In this document: piece by piece, positions 25,781-34,137 of the stretch | Layout of the letters: each line of letters begins with the position of its first letter | How positions within the stretch are numbered: the stretch's first letter is position 1 | Origin: Kluyvera sichuanensis | Lineage (GTDB): Bacteria; Pseudomonadota; Gammaproteobacteria; Enterobacterales; Enterobacteriaceae | DNA length: 64,000 nucleotides | Direction of reading: 5' to 3' | NCBI RefSeq assembly: GCF_014218705.1 | Contig: NZ_JABBJF010000001.1 | Coordinates: 186,001 to 250,000, forward strand | Notes under the pieces: generated by a model | The model's database searches: none | The model's input: only the letters and a program-made list of their open reading frames with translations | Told to the model about the DNA's origin: nothing | Program-made: the position numbers and the translations under genes

Positions 25781-26656
25781 ATGAAGGCACTGCCCGCGGT
25801 AGCGGTACTGGGTTTAGGCGCGATGGGGCACGCATTTGCCGCCAACCTGCTCAAAAAAGGTTTCACCGTATACGGCTGGAACCGCACGCCGGGTCGCGGC
25901 GACGATCTGCTGTCTGAGGGCCTTATCGTGCGTGAAACTGCCGCACAAGCGGCAAGCGACGTGCAGGTGATTATCGCCATGCTCACCGACGGTGACGCCA
26001 CCCTGGCGGCTATCCGCGCCGTTGCACCATCCTGTCAGCAGGGGGCAACCTTCTGCCAGATGGGGACCATCGGCATTCAGGAAACCGCTGATGCCATCGC
26101 GCTGCTCGAAGCACTTCGCCCCGATATGCTCTACCTCGATGCGCCGGTTTCCGGCACCAAAGCCCCGGCGGAAAACGCCCAGATTCTGGTAATGGCCAGC
26201 GGCGATGCGTCGCGAGCGGGCGACGCACAGCAGGTCTTTGACGCCATTTCTCGCGGCACCCAGTGGTACGGCGACGCGGGCAACAGCCAGAAGATGAAGC
26301 TGGTGATCAACGCCTGGCTTATCTCAATGATGCAGGGCGTGGCGGAAAGTATGCAGCTTGCCAAACAGTTTGGCTTCACGCCGGGCCAGCTGTGGGAAAC
26401 GCTGGAAGGCGGACCGCTGGCGGCGCCGTACGTCAAGGGCAAGCTGGAGATGATCCGTAAAGAGGACTACACCCCGCAGATGCAGCTTCAGCATGCGCTC
26501 AAAGATGCGCGTCTGGCGCTGGAAAACGCTCCGCAGGGCACCATGCCGATGATGGCCGATATCGTCGATATGTGGACGCAGGCATCGCAGGGCGGGCTGG
26601 CCGAGCAGGATCTGGCGGCGGTATACGCCTGGCTTGATAACGCGCGTAAAGCGTAA
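25781..26656 (+). CDS. NAD(P)-dependent beta-hydroxyacid-type dehydrogenase / imine-reductase-like
   Basis: 291 residues. N-terminal Rossmann motif VLGLGAMGHAFAANLLKKGF with WNRTPGR suggesting NADP preference; the central TQWYGDAGNSQKMKLVINAW segment carries the family Lys; an all-helical C-terminal domain follows. This is the 6-phosphogluconate / 3-hydroxyisobutyrate dehydrogenase superfamily; the DAPVSGTKAPAENAQ stretch is the substrate loop. Substrate unknown. Good ribosome site GGAGAG; 18 bp before the next gene, so co-transcribed. Confidence 0.88.
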   Translation: MKALPAVAVLGLGAMGHAFAANLLKKGFTVYGWNRTPGRGDDLLSEGLIVRETAAQAASDVQVIIAMLTDGDATLAAIRAVAPSCQQGATFCQMGTIGIQETADAIALLEALRPDMLYLDAPVSGTKAPAENAQILVMASGDASRAGDAQQVFDAISRGTQWYGDAGNSQKMKLVINAWLISMMQGVAESMQLAKQFGFTPGQLWETLEGGPLAAPYVKGKLEMIRKEDYTPQMQLQHALKDARLALENAPQGTMPMMADIVDMWTQASQGGLAEQDLAAVYAWLDNARKA

Positions 26657-26674
26657 GCCTGAAGGAGAAAGCGC

Positions 26675-27547
26675 ATGGAGTGGCTACGCCAGCGTATTGA
26701 ACGTCAGGTGCTAGGCCTGACGGGGATTGCGCTGAATGAAATCGACTTCGAGCATCCTGCCGGAGAACCGGGGCTGTTCGGACCGCAGTCGGCTATCTGG
26801 CCGGTGCACGGCGATTTCACCTCCATGCTGTGCGGCGGCATCAGCGCGTTATTACTGCAGATGCTGCACCCACTGGCGCTGGCCGGTGTGTGGGATCACT
26901 CCTCGTTTCGTGACGATATCTTTGGCCGCCTGCGCCGTACCAGCCAGTTTATCTCAGCCACCACTTTCGCCACCGTTCCAGATGCTGAACGGCTGATTGC
27001 CAAAGTGAAAGCGATTCATGAGCGGGTTAGCGGGGTAGATATCGACGGGACGCCGTACGCCGCCAGCGACCCGGATCTGTTGACCTGGGTTCACGTTGCG
27101 GAGTGCAGTTCGTTTATGGCCTCCCATCTGCGCTATCGCCGTGTAGTGGTGAGCCCGGCAAGGCAGGCGCAATATTTTATTGAGTCCGCGAGTATCGCCG
27201 AGCGGTTGGGTGCGCGTAACGTGCCAAAAACGCCGCAGGCAGTGGCGGACTATCTCGAGCAGATGCGGCCTCAGCTAAGATGCGATGAACGCACACGAGA
27301 AGTCGCTCGCGTGCTGATGACCACCCGTCTGCCGGGGCGGATGGCACAACCCGCGGGCACGATTCTGATGAAGGCAGGGATTGACCTGCTGCCCGACTGG
27401 GCGCAGGAGATGCTGGATTTACGTCTTAATCCAGTAGAGCAGCGACTGGTACGCGGTGGTGTGCATACCATTGCCGCTGTTTTGCGCCGCTCGGTGCGCA
27501 ACGGCGCTTATCACTGCGCGATGCGACGCATGAGTTCATCGGCATAA
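26675..27547 (+). CDS. oxygenase MpaB-family protein (DUF2236)
   Basis: 290 residues. Contains FTSMLCGGISALLLQMLHPLALAGVWDHSSFRDDIFGRLRRTSQFI in the split (e.g. LLLQMLHPLALAGVWDHS) typical of DUF2236, with conserved His and Arg/Asp residues that bind haem in MpaB and latex-clearing relatives (e.g. WVHVAECSSFMAS). Likely a haem protein of unknown substrate. It is paired with the upstream dehydrogenase, suggesting one oxidative pathway. Its 3' end overlaps the convergent phosphoesterase gene by 37 bp. Confidence 0.82.
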   Translation: MEWLRQRIERQVLGLTGIALNEIDFEHPAGEPGLFGPQSAIWPVHGDFTSMLCGGISALLLQMLHPLALAGVWDHSSFRDDIFGRLRRTSQFISATTFATVPDAERLIAKVKAIHERVSGVDIDGTPYAASDPDLLTWVHVAECSSFMASHLRYRRVVVSPARQAQYFIESASIAERLGARNVPKTPQAVADYLEQMRPQLRCDERTREVARVLMTTRLPGRMAQPAGTILMKAGIDLLPDWAQEMLDLRLNPVEQRLVRGGVHTIAAVLRRSVRNGAYHCAMRRMSSSA

Positions 27548-28260
27548 TAATCCGGTACTTCACTGTCGCGGATGGCCTGTGCCACCAGCGCCACATCGTA
27601 CTGCACCGTTTTGACCATCAACGACAACTTCCCTTCACGAATTTCGCCTGATAACCAGCTTGCCTGCGGCTGTCCCGGTTTAATACGCCCTACGGCGCCA
27701 GGGTTGGCGAACAGTAACGGCCGTCTCGTACCTCTGTCGATTTCCCGCACGCAGGCAAAGTGGGTATGTCCGCAAATTAACGCGTCGACGTCGTGCAATT
27801 GTGGAAAGGCCAGCAGCGTGCGTGCGCTGGTATCGGCGTACAGATATTCCGACAGTGAGCGCGGGCTGGCATGCACCAGCAGAATTGGCAGCGGCAGATC
27901 CGGGCGCAATGTATCGGGAAGCGCTTGCAGCCAGCGGCGGTTTTCCTCGCTAAGAACCCGTTTACTTAGCGCAATGGCTTCGACTCTGGCATCCCGCTCT
28001 TCGGGGCTGTGCACTGCCATGGTGGTCACCGGTTCATCGCAGGCCACCCGCTGGTCGTGGTTTCCTCGTAGCACTGGAATCTGCCGCTCACGCAGTCGGG
28101 CGATAACTTCATTTGGCCAGGGGGCGAAATCGACAACGTCGCCAAGGCAGAAGCATTGGGTAATGCCGTGGTGGTCAATATCGGCGAGGACGGCATCAAG
28201 CGCCGGTAAATTGGCGTGAACATCGCTAAAAATGGCAAAACGATACAGCATGGTCGGCAT
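27511..28260 (-). CDS. YfcE/MJ0936-type metallophosphoesterase
   Basis: 249-residue calcineurin-like phosphoesterase. Metal ligands are visible in order: FAIFSDVHANLPAL (D-x-H), CLGDVVDFAPWP (GD), LRGNHDQRV (GNHD), LVHASPRSL (H) and ALICGHTHFA (GHTH). Likely hydrolyses phosphoesters with two divalent metals; substrate unknown. Either of two ATGs (28260, 28251) may start it; neither has a clear ribosome site. It is divergent from a LysR gene and convergent with the MpaB gene, overlapping it. Confidence 0.9.
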   Translation of the reverse strand: MPTMLYRFAIFSDVHANLPALDAVLADIDHHGITQCFCLGDVVDFAPWPNEVIARLRERQIPVLRGNHDQRVACDEPVTTMAVHSPEERDARVEAIALSKRVLSEENRRWLQALPDTLRPDLPLPILLVHASPRSLSEYLYADTSARTLLAFPQLHDVDALICGHTHFACVREIDRGTRRPLLFANPGAVGRIKPGQPQASWLSGEIREGKLSLMVKTVQYDVALVAQAIRDSEVPDYYADELMRRIAQ

Positions 28261-28333
28261 CCGAAAAGGTTCGTATAGCCACTAGCATCGGCGTTCTGGC
28301 AGCCTTGTTCAATCCAGATGCTTGCCGTTATTA

Positions 28334-28348
28334 TTAGGTAAAACCTAA
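28334..28348. promoter_or_regulatory. palindromic LysR-type operator
   Basis: TTAGGTAAAACCTAA is a perfect palindrome containing a T-N11-A LysR motif, between divergent phosphoesterase and LysR genes and 16 bp before the LysR ATG. Probably the autoregulatory site of that regulator. Confidence 0.6.
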
Positions 28349-28363
28349 CAATCAGGAGCGACC

Positions 28364-29239
28364 ATGGAGCTGCGCCATTTGCGTTATTTCCTTGAAGTGG
28401 CTAACACCCTGCATTTTGGTGCGGCGGCGGAGGCGCTCGGTATCGCCGTGCCAACGCTCTCCGTACAGATAGCCCAGCTTGAGCGTGAACTGGGTACGCC
28501 GCTGTTTGTCCGCAGCCAGCGGCGGGTGCAGCTTACGCAGGCGGGTGAGATTCTGCGCGACGAGGCGCAGGCGACGCTTTCGCAGGCCGAGCAGGCGAGG
28601 GCGAGGGTACAGAGTGCGGCGCGGGGTGAGCGCGGGTATCTGCGTGTCGGATACGTGTCATCGACGTTAATGTCCGGGGTGCTGAGTTCGCTGTTTAATC
28701 ACTATCGCCAGCAGTACCCCGACGTCGCCGTTGAGGTTAGTGAACTGCCGATGGAGGGGATGGCGGCACTATTGGTGGAGGGGAAACTGGACGTCGCGTT
28801 GGTGCGCGGGCCGCTAGCGTTGCCCGCTGAAATAGCCCATCTGGCGCTGCATCATGACCACTTTTGCCTGGCACTAAGTGACGGTCATTCGTTGGCACAG
28901 ACAGCGGAAATAGTGCCGGAAAGCCTTCGTCAGCAAACTTTTATTCTGCCGGAACAGCGCTCCGGCACCGTTGAAGTGGCAAAACGCGGCGGCTTTACTC
29001 TTGAATACACCCGACGGTCCGGGGCGCTGACGGAGGTGCTGGCGAACGTTGCGCTGGGCAACGGCGTGGCGGTGGTTCCGGCGGTGATGGCGCAGACCAT
29101 CAATCTCCCCGGCGTGTGCTATCGAGAGATTGCCGGAGAGGCGATCCCATCTGTGCTGTGGCTGCTGTACCGCAAACGGGAACGCACCGCCGCGATTAAA
29201 AAGCTAGTAGCGCTCGCCAAAGAACAGATAGCGGATTGA
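28364..29239 (+). CDS. LysR-family transcriptional regulator
   Basis: 291 residues. Winged HTH at 1-60 (MELRHLRYFLEVANTLHFGAA, VPTLSVQIAQLERELGTPLF); effector-binding domain from about 90 (GYLRVGYVSSTLMSGVLSSL), resembling the BenM/CatM/AlsR group. The target is probably its divergent neighbour or itself through the palindrome upstream. Effector unknown. Confidence 0.9.
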   Translation: MELRHLRYFLEVANTLHFGAAAEALGIAVPTLSVQIAQLERELGTPLFVRSQRRVQLTQAGEILRDEAQATLSQAEQARARVQSAARGERGYLRVGYVSSTLMSGVLSSLFNHYRQQYPDVAVEVSELPMEGMAALLVEGKLDVALVRGPLALPAEIAHLALHHDHFCLALSDGHSLAQTAEIVPESLRQQTFILPEQRSGTVEVAKRGGFTLEYTRRSGALTEVLANVALGNGVAVVPAVMAQTINLPGVCYREIAGEAIPSVLWLLYRKRERTAAIKKLVALAKEQIAD

Positions 29240-29261
29240 TTTAACGTGACGTTGTCACGAA

Positions 29262-29294
29262 TCAGTAGCCCGGCCGAGCGCAGCGACGCCGGGA
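29262..29294. repeat. REP-like element
   Basis: cagtagcccggccgagcg then cagcgacgccggga: a single REP unit with the same core as at 14668-14742, 3' of the LysR gene. Confidence 0.75.
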
Positions 29295-29312
29295 AAGACT
29301 CCCGCTCCATAT

Positions 29313-29338
29313 AAAAAAACCGGCCCTCAGGCCGGTTT
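29313..29338 (-). terminator. terminator of the small acidic protein gene
   Basis: aaaccggcc-ctca-ggccggttt stem; on the minus strand it is followed by TTTTTAT. Lies 7 bases past the stop of the 46-residue gene, which supports that gene being expressed. Confidence 0.85.
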
Positions 29339-29344
29339 CGGTTA

Positions 29345-29485
29345 TCAGATTTTGCAGGCATCGCCGCAATCATCGTCGGCGACAATCGCCTGCGCTTTCT
29401 TGTCCGCATCGTCAAGACGTTCTGCGTTGCGCTCTTGCGCCTCTTCCAGCCCATCAAAGACCAGATTATCGAGATCAATTTCCAT
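29345..29485 (-). CDS. small acidic cysteine-containing protein, 46 residues
   Basis: Starts MEIDLDNLVFDGLEEAQERN and ends DDDCGDACKI. Strongly acidic, with a predicted central helix and two Cys near the C-terminus (CGDAC). AGGTGA precedes the ATG on the minus strand and an intrinsic terminator follows directly. I recall similar short ORFs annotated as hypothetical or conotoxin-like in enterobacteria, but I cannot name it. Function unknown; the CxxxC pair could bind metal or form a disulfide. Confidence 0.65.
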   Translation of the reverse strand: MEIDLDNLVFDGLEEAQERNAERLDDADKKAQAIVADDDCGDACKI

Positions 29486-29738
29486 CGCTCACCTGTACTC
29501 ACTCTGTTCTACAATTGTCACAGTATATTGCAAAAATGTTGATTGATGTACCCGCATATGGACCCGCACGCGTATTCAGCACGATCCGCTCGTGAAGAAA
29601 AAAGGGAAATGGCTGAAGTGTGACGGCGCGCGACTGGAATGCGCACGCAGTGTTCAAAAAGTAACTGATAACAGGCGAATACTGGAAACAGTAGAGCATA
29701 TAGCCTTGAAAACGAGTATCAGACCGGAGGGATATGCA

Positions 29739-29945
29739 ATGCAACAACAGGATCAGCAGGCGTTAATGAACTTTGATTTTTTGGCCCGCAGTTTTGCCCA
29801 AATGCAGTCGCGAGGCCGCCCTGTCGATATTTGCGCGGTAACCGGCAATATGAACGAGCAGCAAAGAACGTGGTTCTGTGCGCGGTATGAGTTCTACCGA
29901 ACGCAGGCGGAAAGCGCGAAGCGGCAGCTACTTGAAGTGTGTTAA
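29739..29945 (+). CDS. glgS: GlgS-like surface composition regulator (ScoR family)
   Basis: 68 residues starting at ATG 29739, 7 bases after [26 protein letters not shown] followed by [18 protein letters not shown] matches recalled E. coli GlgS in most positions; the C-terminal tail differs. GlgS is a small regulator affecting motility, fimbriae and glycogen. In E. coli the gene is elsewhere, so this may be a second copy or relocated gene. A terminator follows. Confidence 0.85.
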   Translation: MQQQDQQALMNFDFLARSFAQMQSRGRPVDICAVTGNMNEQQRTWFCARYEFYRTQAESAKRQLLEVC

Positions 29946-29950
29946 TCGTT

Positions 29951-29973
29951 AACGGGCCGGGTGGCCCGTTTTT
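29951..29973 (+). terminator. intrinsic terminator after the GlgS-like gene
   Basis: aacgggcc-gggt-ggcccgtt stem (8 bp) running into ttttt. It ends the short monocistronic unit. Confidence 0.88.
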
Positions 29974-30015
29974 CATGATAAGCGGGCACAATATCGTGCC
30001 CGTTGTTGTTTCTGA

Positions 30016-31206
30016 TTATCGTGCTTTTTTGGGAAAGACCAGCAGCGCCACAATCGGTGAAACCACCATCAGGGCGAAGACGTAGGTAAAGCCCACGGTA
30101 AAGCCGCCGGTCAGGTCAACCGACCAGCCGATAAGCTGGCTGTTGATGGTGGCCAGCAGGAAGGTGCAGACCCAGAAGGTGGACATAGCGTAGGTGACGG
30201 TCTGCGTGGTGGCGTTTTTGAGCCCCTCTTTGGGAATCGAGAAGATAAACGCAAACCAGGTCGCAAAGATACCGCCGGTCAGGAATGAACAGACCAGGAT
30301 CACCATGTCGTTGGTGGCGAACAGCATGGCAAAAGTCGTTACCGCCATAAAAATACTGGAGATAAACAGCCAGTTTTTATAGTGATAGCCGCGGTTTTTA
30401 AAGTACGGCCCCACCAGCGCGCCGAGCATAATCCCCACCTGGTTCACCGTGCCGCTCAGATGCGCGTGCGAGTCTGCCGGCAGATGCGCATATTTGGCGT
30501 AGTACAGCGGCAGGAAGGTGAACATAAACACCATCATGATCATCGCGCCAGCGTACTGGGCAATCATCCCCCACACGATGCGGCTGAATATCGCCTCTTT
30601 CAGCACCGCCATCTTGCTTTCACGACTCAGGTTCGCCGCGTGCTGCTCGCTGCGTTCTTCGTCGGTAAAGCACAGCATCCACACCGCGCCCAGCACCAGG
30701 GTAATGACCCCGTAGGCCGCCAGCAGGTTACGCCAGCCGCCGAAGAAGGTGGAAAGATAGCCCGCCAGCGTCAGGGCAATGATGGTGCCGATGATGTTTG
30801 AGGTGCAGTTGATGCTATTCAGGGTGGCCGCCATCTTGTTATCGAAGAAGCGGGCCACCGTTGGCACCAGCGACACCAGACATACCGCGCCGCCGAGGCC
30901 GCCGAGGAAGCGAATAATCAACAGCAGGGTGAAGTTATCGACAAAGGGAATAAAGACCGACACGCCAATCATCACGCAGCCCAGCAGGTATGATTTGCGC
31001 GTTCCCATGCGGGCAACCAGCACGGCAGTGCCCACGGCACCGACAATCTTGGCCCACAGAATAACGTTCGACATCAGCGCGGCGTGCGACACGTCAACGT
31101 TGAAATCAGCCATAATCTGCGGCATCACCGAGCCGGTGGTGGCCCAGGCGGCGCCGAACACCATGTAGACGGCATAGAGTACGAATTCAATGGTCCACTT
31201 TTTCAC
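30016..31206 (-). CDS. MFS transporter coupled to a peptidase gene
   Basis: 396 residues with about 12 hydrophobic segments and the MFS loop motif in VARMGTRKSYLLGCV (between TM2 and TM3). The start overlaps the upstream peptidase stop as ATGA, so the two are one operon. The pairing suggests import of a peptide or acylated amino acid that the peptidase then cleaves. Substrate not identified. Confidence 0.87.
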   Translation of the reverse strand: MKKWTIEFVLYAVYMVFGAAWATTGSVMPQIMADFNVDVSHAALMSNVILWAKIVGAVGTAVLVARMGTRKSYLLGCVMIGVSVFIPFVDNFTLLLIIRFLGGLGGAVCLVSLVPTVARFFDNKMAATLNSINCTSNIIGTIIALTLAGYLSTFFGGWRNLLAAYGVITLVLGAVWMLCFTDEERSEQHAANLSRESKMAVLKEAIFSRIVWGMIAQYAGAMIMMVFMFTFLPLYYAKYAHLPADSHAHLSGTVNQVGIMLGALVGPYFKNRGYHYKNWLFISSIFMAVTTFAMLFATNDMVILVCSFLTGGIFATWFAFIFSIPKEGLKNATTQTVTYAMSTFWVCTFLLATINSQLIGWSVDLTGGFTVGFTYVFALMVVSPIVALLVFPKKAR

Positions 31207-32450
31207 GCGCGAACCTCACCGGTGCTCAGTTCCACCATCTCCAGCAACATTTCAGCGGCCAGACGCAGAGATTCGACGGGTAAAAACTCTTTGGTCGAGT
31301 GGAAGTTGTGCGCGCCGGTAAAGATGTTGATGGTCGGCAGGCCTTTCGGGGTGATCACACTGCCGTCGTAGCCGCCGCGCATCAGCAGCGGTTTTGGCGT
31401 AATGTCGAGGTTATGCATCGCCCGTTTGACGTTTTCCAGAATCTCCGGTGATTTGTCGAGACTCGGCTTCACGTTGTCGTAAATATCATTCAGCGTGATG
31501 GAGATGCGCTCATCGCCCCAGCGCTGTTTGAGGTCTGCCACAATCGCCTGCAGCGTGGATTTACGCTGCTGATAGCCGTCGATTTCAAAATCACGGATAG
31601 CGATATCCAGCGTGGCGTTGGCAGTATCACCGGTCAGCTTATGCGGCCAGTAATAGCCTTCGCGGCCCTCGGTGTGCTCTGGGCGCTCTTTTGGCGGCAG
31701 GGCAGCAATCACTTCCGTGGCGATACACAGTGCGTTCACCAGCTTGCCTTTCGCGCTCATCGGGTGAGCGGTGGTGCCTTTAACCGTAATCTGTGCGCTA
31801 CCGGCGTACCAGTTTTCAATCACGTATTCGCCGACGCCGCAGCAGTCGAGGCAAATGCCGTAGTCGGCGTTCAGCGCTTGCACGTCCAGCGCTTTTGCTC
31901 CGCGAATGCCAATCTCTTCATCCGGCAGCAGCACCAGACGAATATCGCCGTGCGGCACCTCCGGGTGGGCAATCAGGTACTGCAGCGCTTCGGCACCGGC
32001 AGCGATCGCCGCTTTGTCATCGGCGCCCAGCAGGCTGGTGCCATCGGTGGTGATGAGATCCTGGCCGATGTAGTCCAACAGTTCCGGGTGGTTATCCGGT
32101 GAAAAACGTTCGCCGCTGCCCGGCAGGACGATGGCCTGCCCGTCATACTGGTTCACGCGAATGGCATGGGTATCGCCGGTATGGTCAGGTGCGGTGTCGA
32201 GGTGCGCGAAGAAGACGATAGAAGGGGCGTTGGCAATATTCGCCGGAAGCGTAATGGTGGTGATAGCGTGGTTGTTTATATCAACGGTAACTGCCGAATG
32301 ATGAGCAAATTGATTGGCGACGTGTTGTGCGAGTTTAAATTGATTATCACAACTCGGTAAATTCTGACTGGTGGGAACGGAGGTGGTGTTAATTAAGGTA
32401 TATTCGAGGAATGTTTTTGTTATTTTGTCGCTATCAATACGTTTTTTCAT
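31203..32450 (-). CDS. M20 peptidase T-like (tripeptide aminopeptidase paralogue)
   Basis: 415-residue cytosolic zinc peptidase. Motifs in PepT order: FFAHLDTAPD (metal His/Asp), LLGADDKAAIA, LLPDEEIGIRGAK (catalytic Glu pair), then dimerisation region HPMSAKGKLVNAL and C-terminal MRGGYDGSVITPKGLPTINIFTGAHNFHS with the last metal His. Similar in layout to PepT (E. coli 408) but clearly divergent; probably acts on a substrate brought in by the coupled MFS carrier. Confidence 0.88.
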   Translation of the reverse strand: MKKRIDSDKITKTFLEYTLINTTSVPTSQNLPSCDNQFKLAQHVANQFAHHSAVTVDINNHAITTITLPANIANAPSIVFFAHLDTAPDHTGDTHAIRVNQYDGQAIVLPGSGERFSPDNHPELLDYIGQDLITTDGTSLLGADDKAAIAAGAEALQYLIAHPEVPHGDIRLVLLPDEEIGIRGAKALDVQALNADYGICLDCCGVGEYVIENWYAGSAQITVKGTTAHPMSAKGKLVNALCIATEVIAALPPKERPEHTEGREGYYWPHKLTGDTANATLDIAIRDFEIDGYQQRKSTLQAIVADLKQRWGDERISITLNDIYDNVKPSLDKSPEILENVKRAMHNLDITPKPLLMRGGYDGSVITPKGLPTINIFTGAHNFHSTKEFLPVESLRLAAEMLLEMVELSTGEVRA

Positions 32451-32658
32451 TACGATTAGCCTATTATTTGGTTACGTAAAGAAACACTTTATTCACATCT
32501 TTGCGGAAGGGATAAAAAGCTTCTTACCGTTCTCTCTTATGCAACAGGAAACGCTTGCGTTATGTGTTTTTGAATTAATCACTTGCCATACAACTATACT
32601 TATTAATAGCACATTACGCTGGCATGTAAAGCGGTGAGTGAGGCAGAAAACGCATGTA

Positions 32659-32678
32659 CTCCCCGAAGGCTCGGGGAG
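32659..32678 (-). terminator. hairpin after the YbbY-like permease
   Basis: ctccccga-aggc-tcggggag, an 8-bp stem just past the permease stop. Not followed by a strong T run on the minus strand; the rest of the gap 32451-32690 holds the peptidase promoter region and no gene I can support. Confidence 0.55.
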
Positions 32679-32690
32679 CGGCAGGAACAA

Positions 32691-33992
32691 TTATTTAAAA
32701 CGATCCCACGGAATAATATTATCTAACAATACGGATAACAAAATCCCCATCAATAAGCCATTACTTAACAATGGACGAATGGTGAGCGGTACATCCTGTA
32801 AATATACCGGCGGAAGGTTCATTAAAAATAGCCCAATAAATAAAGGTAGCGCCAGGCGATAGATATTCCGCGAAGTGAACTTCACCTGCTGGCTAAATAC
32901 CAGACTGGAATATAATAACGGCAGATAAGAGACCAGCATCACCGCGCTGCTAACACCTAACGGAATAGAGCAGAAAAAGCGGGTGAGTGGGGTCACCATG
33001 GCGACCAGCAGGAACAGCAGCGCACCGTAGAAAAAGGATTTTCGCGAGCTGTCGTTGGTTTGGGTTAACAGGCCAACGGAAGAGACAAAGGGCGAGAAAG
33101 GAATCACCGCCAGCGGCACGGTCACCAACGTAATCACCCCGGAAACCACAAAGCTGCGGCGATAATGCGCGCTGCTGGCAGGGCTCTGCGGGTAGAACAC
33201 ATCGGTACCGCGCACGGCGCCGTAGGTATTACTGATGTTCACCAGACCGGTGATAACCGCGGTGAGAATAATCCCTGGCGACAGCGTACCGTGGCTGCCC
33301 AGCGGGAACAGTTGCCAGTGCAGTTCACCGAAGGAGGTGGCCGACGCGCCAAAGCAGATGCGCCACACCAGCCAGCCGACGACCGTGCCAATCAGCAGGG
33401 CGTAGCGGGAAATGCGCGCAGGTAAGAAGATAATCAGGCCAATCACGAAGAACATAATGGCCGTCGAAATGGCGAACGGCGCAAGCTGCAGGCCGACGGT
33501 TGATTTGGCGATGCCAAACGGCAGCCCCAGCATCGCTTTAAAAAAGATGGTGGTGAGTTGCGCGCCCAGCAGCAGCATAAAAGCGACCATCACCGTCGGG
33601 GTAAACAGCCACGACAGGCGATTACCGAGGCCGCTGATGCCGATAATAATGGTCACTACCGCAGAGATGGCGATTCCTACCGCCAGGCTGCTGGCAATAT
33701 CGTTCAGCGGCGTGCCACGCGAGGCTTCTGCCAGGGTGATGGTCAGAATGGTACCCCACCATAAGCCGGTTGGCCCTTCCATTATGGCGCGGCGGTGGCC
33801 GAAAAAGACCTGCAGTAAACAGGCAACCGCGGTGCTGAGAAACGCGTACTGGGTCAGCATCAACAGGCTGCTGTCGGGCAGATGGAAAGCGGAAACCAGC
33901 GTTGGTGGAACCACCACGGTATTGCAGAAAATAAAGAAGAACCACTGAAAACCGGACAACAGGTTTTCACGTTGAAACAGAGACTTCGGCAT
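32691..33992 (-). CDS. ybbY: YbbY-type nucleobase permease (NCS2 family)
   Basis: 433 residues from ATG 33992 (MPKSLFQRENLLSGFQWFF), the recalled length of E. coli YbbY, with long near-identical stretches (FIFCNTVVVPPTLVSAF, ILTAVITGLVNISNTYGA, RNIYRLALPLFIG). About 12-14 hydrophobic segments. Predicted purine/pyrimidine-type uptake; YbbY lies in the allantoin cluster in E. coli but not here. AGGTG precedes the start. A GTG 9 bases upstream is possible but not needed. Confidence 0.9.
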   Translation of the reverse strand: MPKSLFQRENLLSGFQWFFFIFCNTVVVPPTLVSAFHLPDSSLLMLTQYAFLSTAVACLLQVFFGHRRAIMEGPTGLWWGTILTITLAEASRGTPLNDIASSLAVGIAISAVVTIIIGISGLGNRLSWLFTPTVMVAFMLLLGAQLTTIFFKAMLGLPFGIAKSTVGLQLAPFAISTAIMFFVIGLIIFLPARISRYALLIGTVVGWLVWRICFGASATSFGELHWQLFPLGSHGTLSPGIILTAVITGLVNISNTYGAVRGTDVFYPQSPASSAHYRRSFVVSGVITLVTVPLAVIPFSPFVSSVGLLTQTNDSSRKSFFYGALLFLLVAMVTPLTRFFCSIPLGVSSAVMLVSYLPLLYSSLVFSQQVKFTSRNIYRLALPLFIGLFLMNLPPVYLQDVPLTIRPLLSNGLLMGILLSVLLDNIIPWDRFK

Positions 33993-34137
33993 AGGGCACA
34001 CCTGTAAATAAACGCTACTGTAGGCCTTTTTGTCGCCCGTCAGACATTTCAGGCATTAACGGCCTGAAAACGGGAATGAAATGCCGAAAATGCGGCATGA
34101 AATGCAATATTTGTGTGATGAATATATCTATTCTGGA

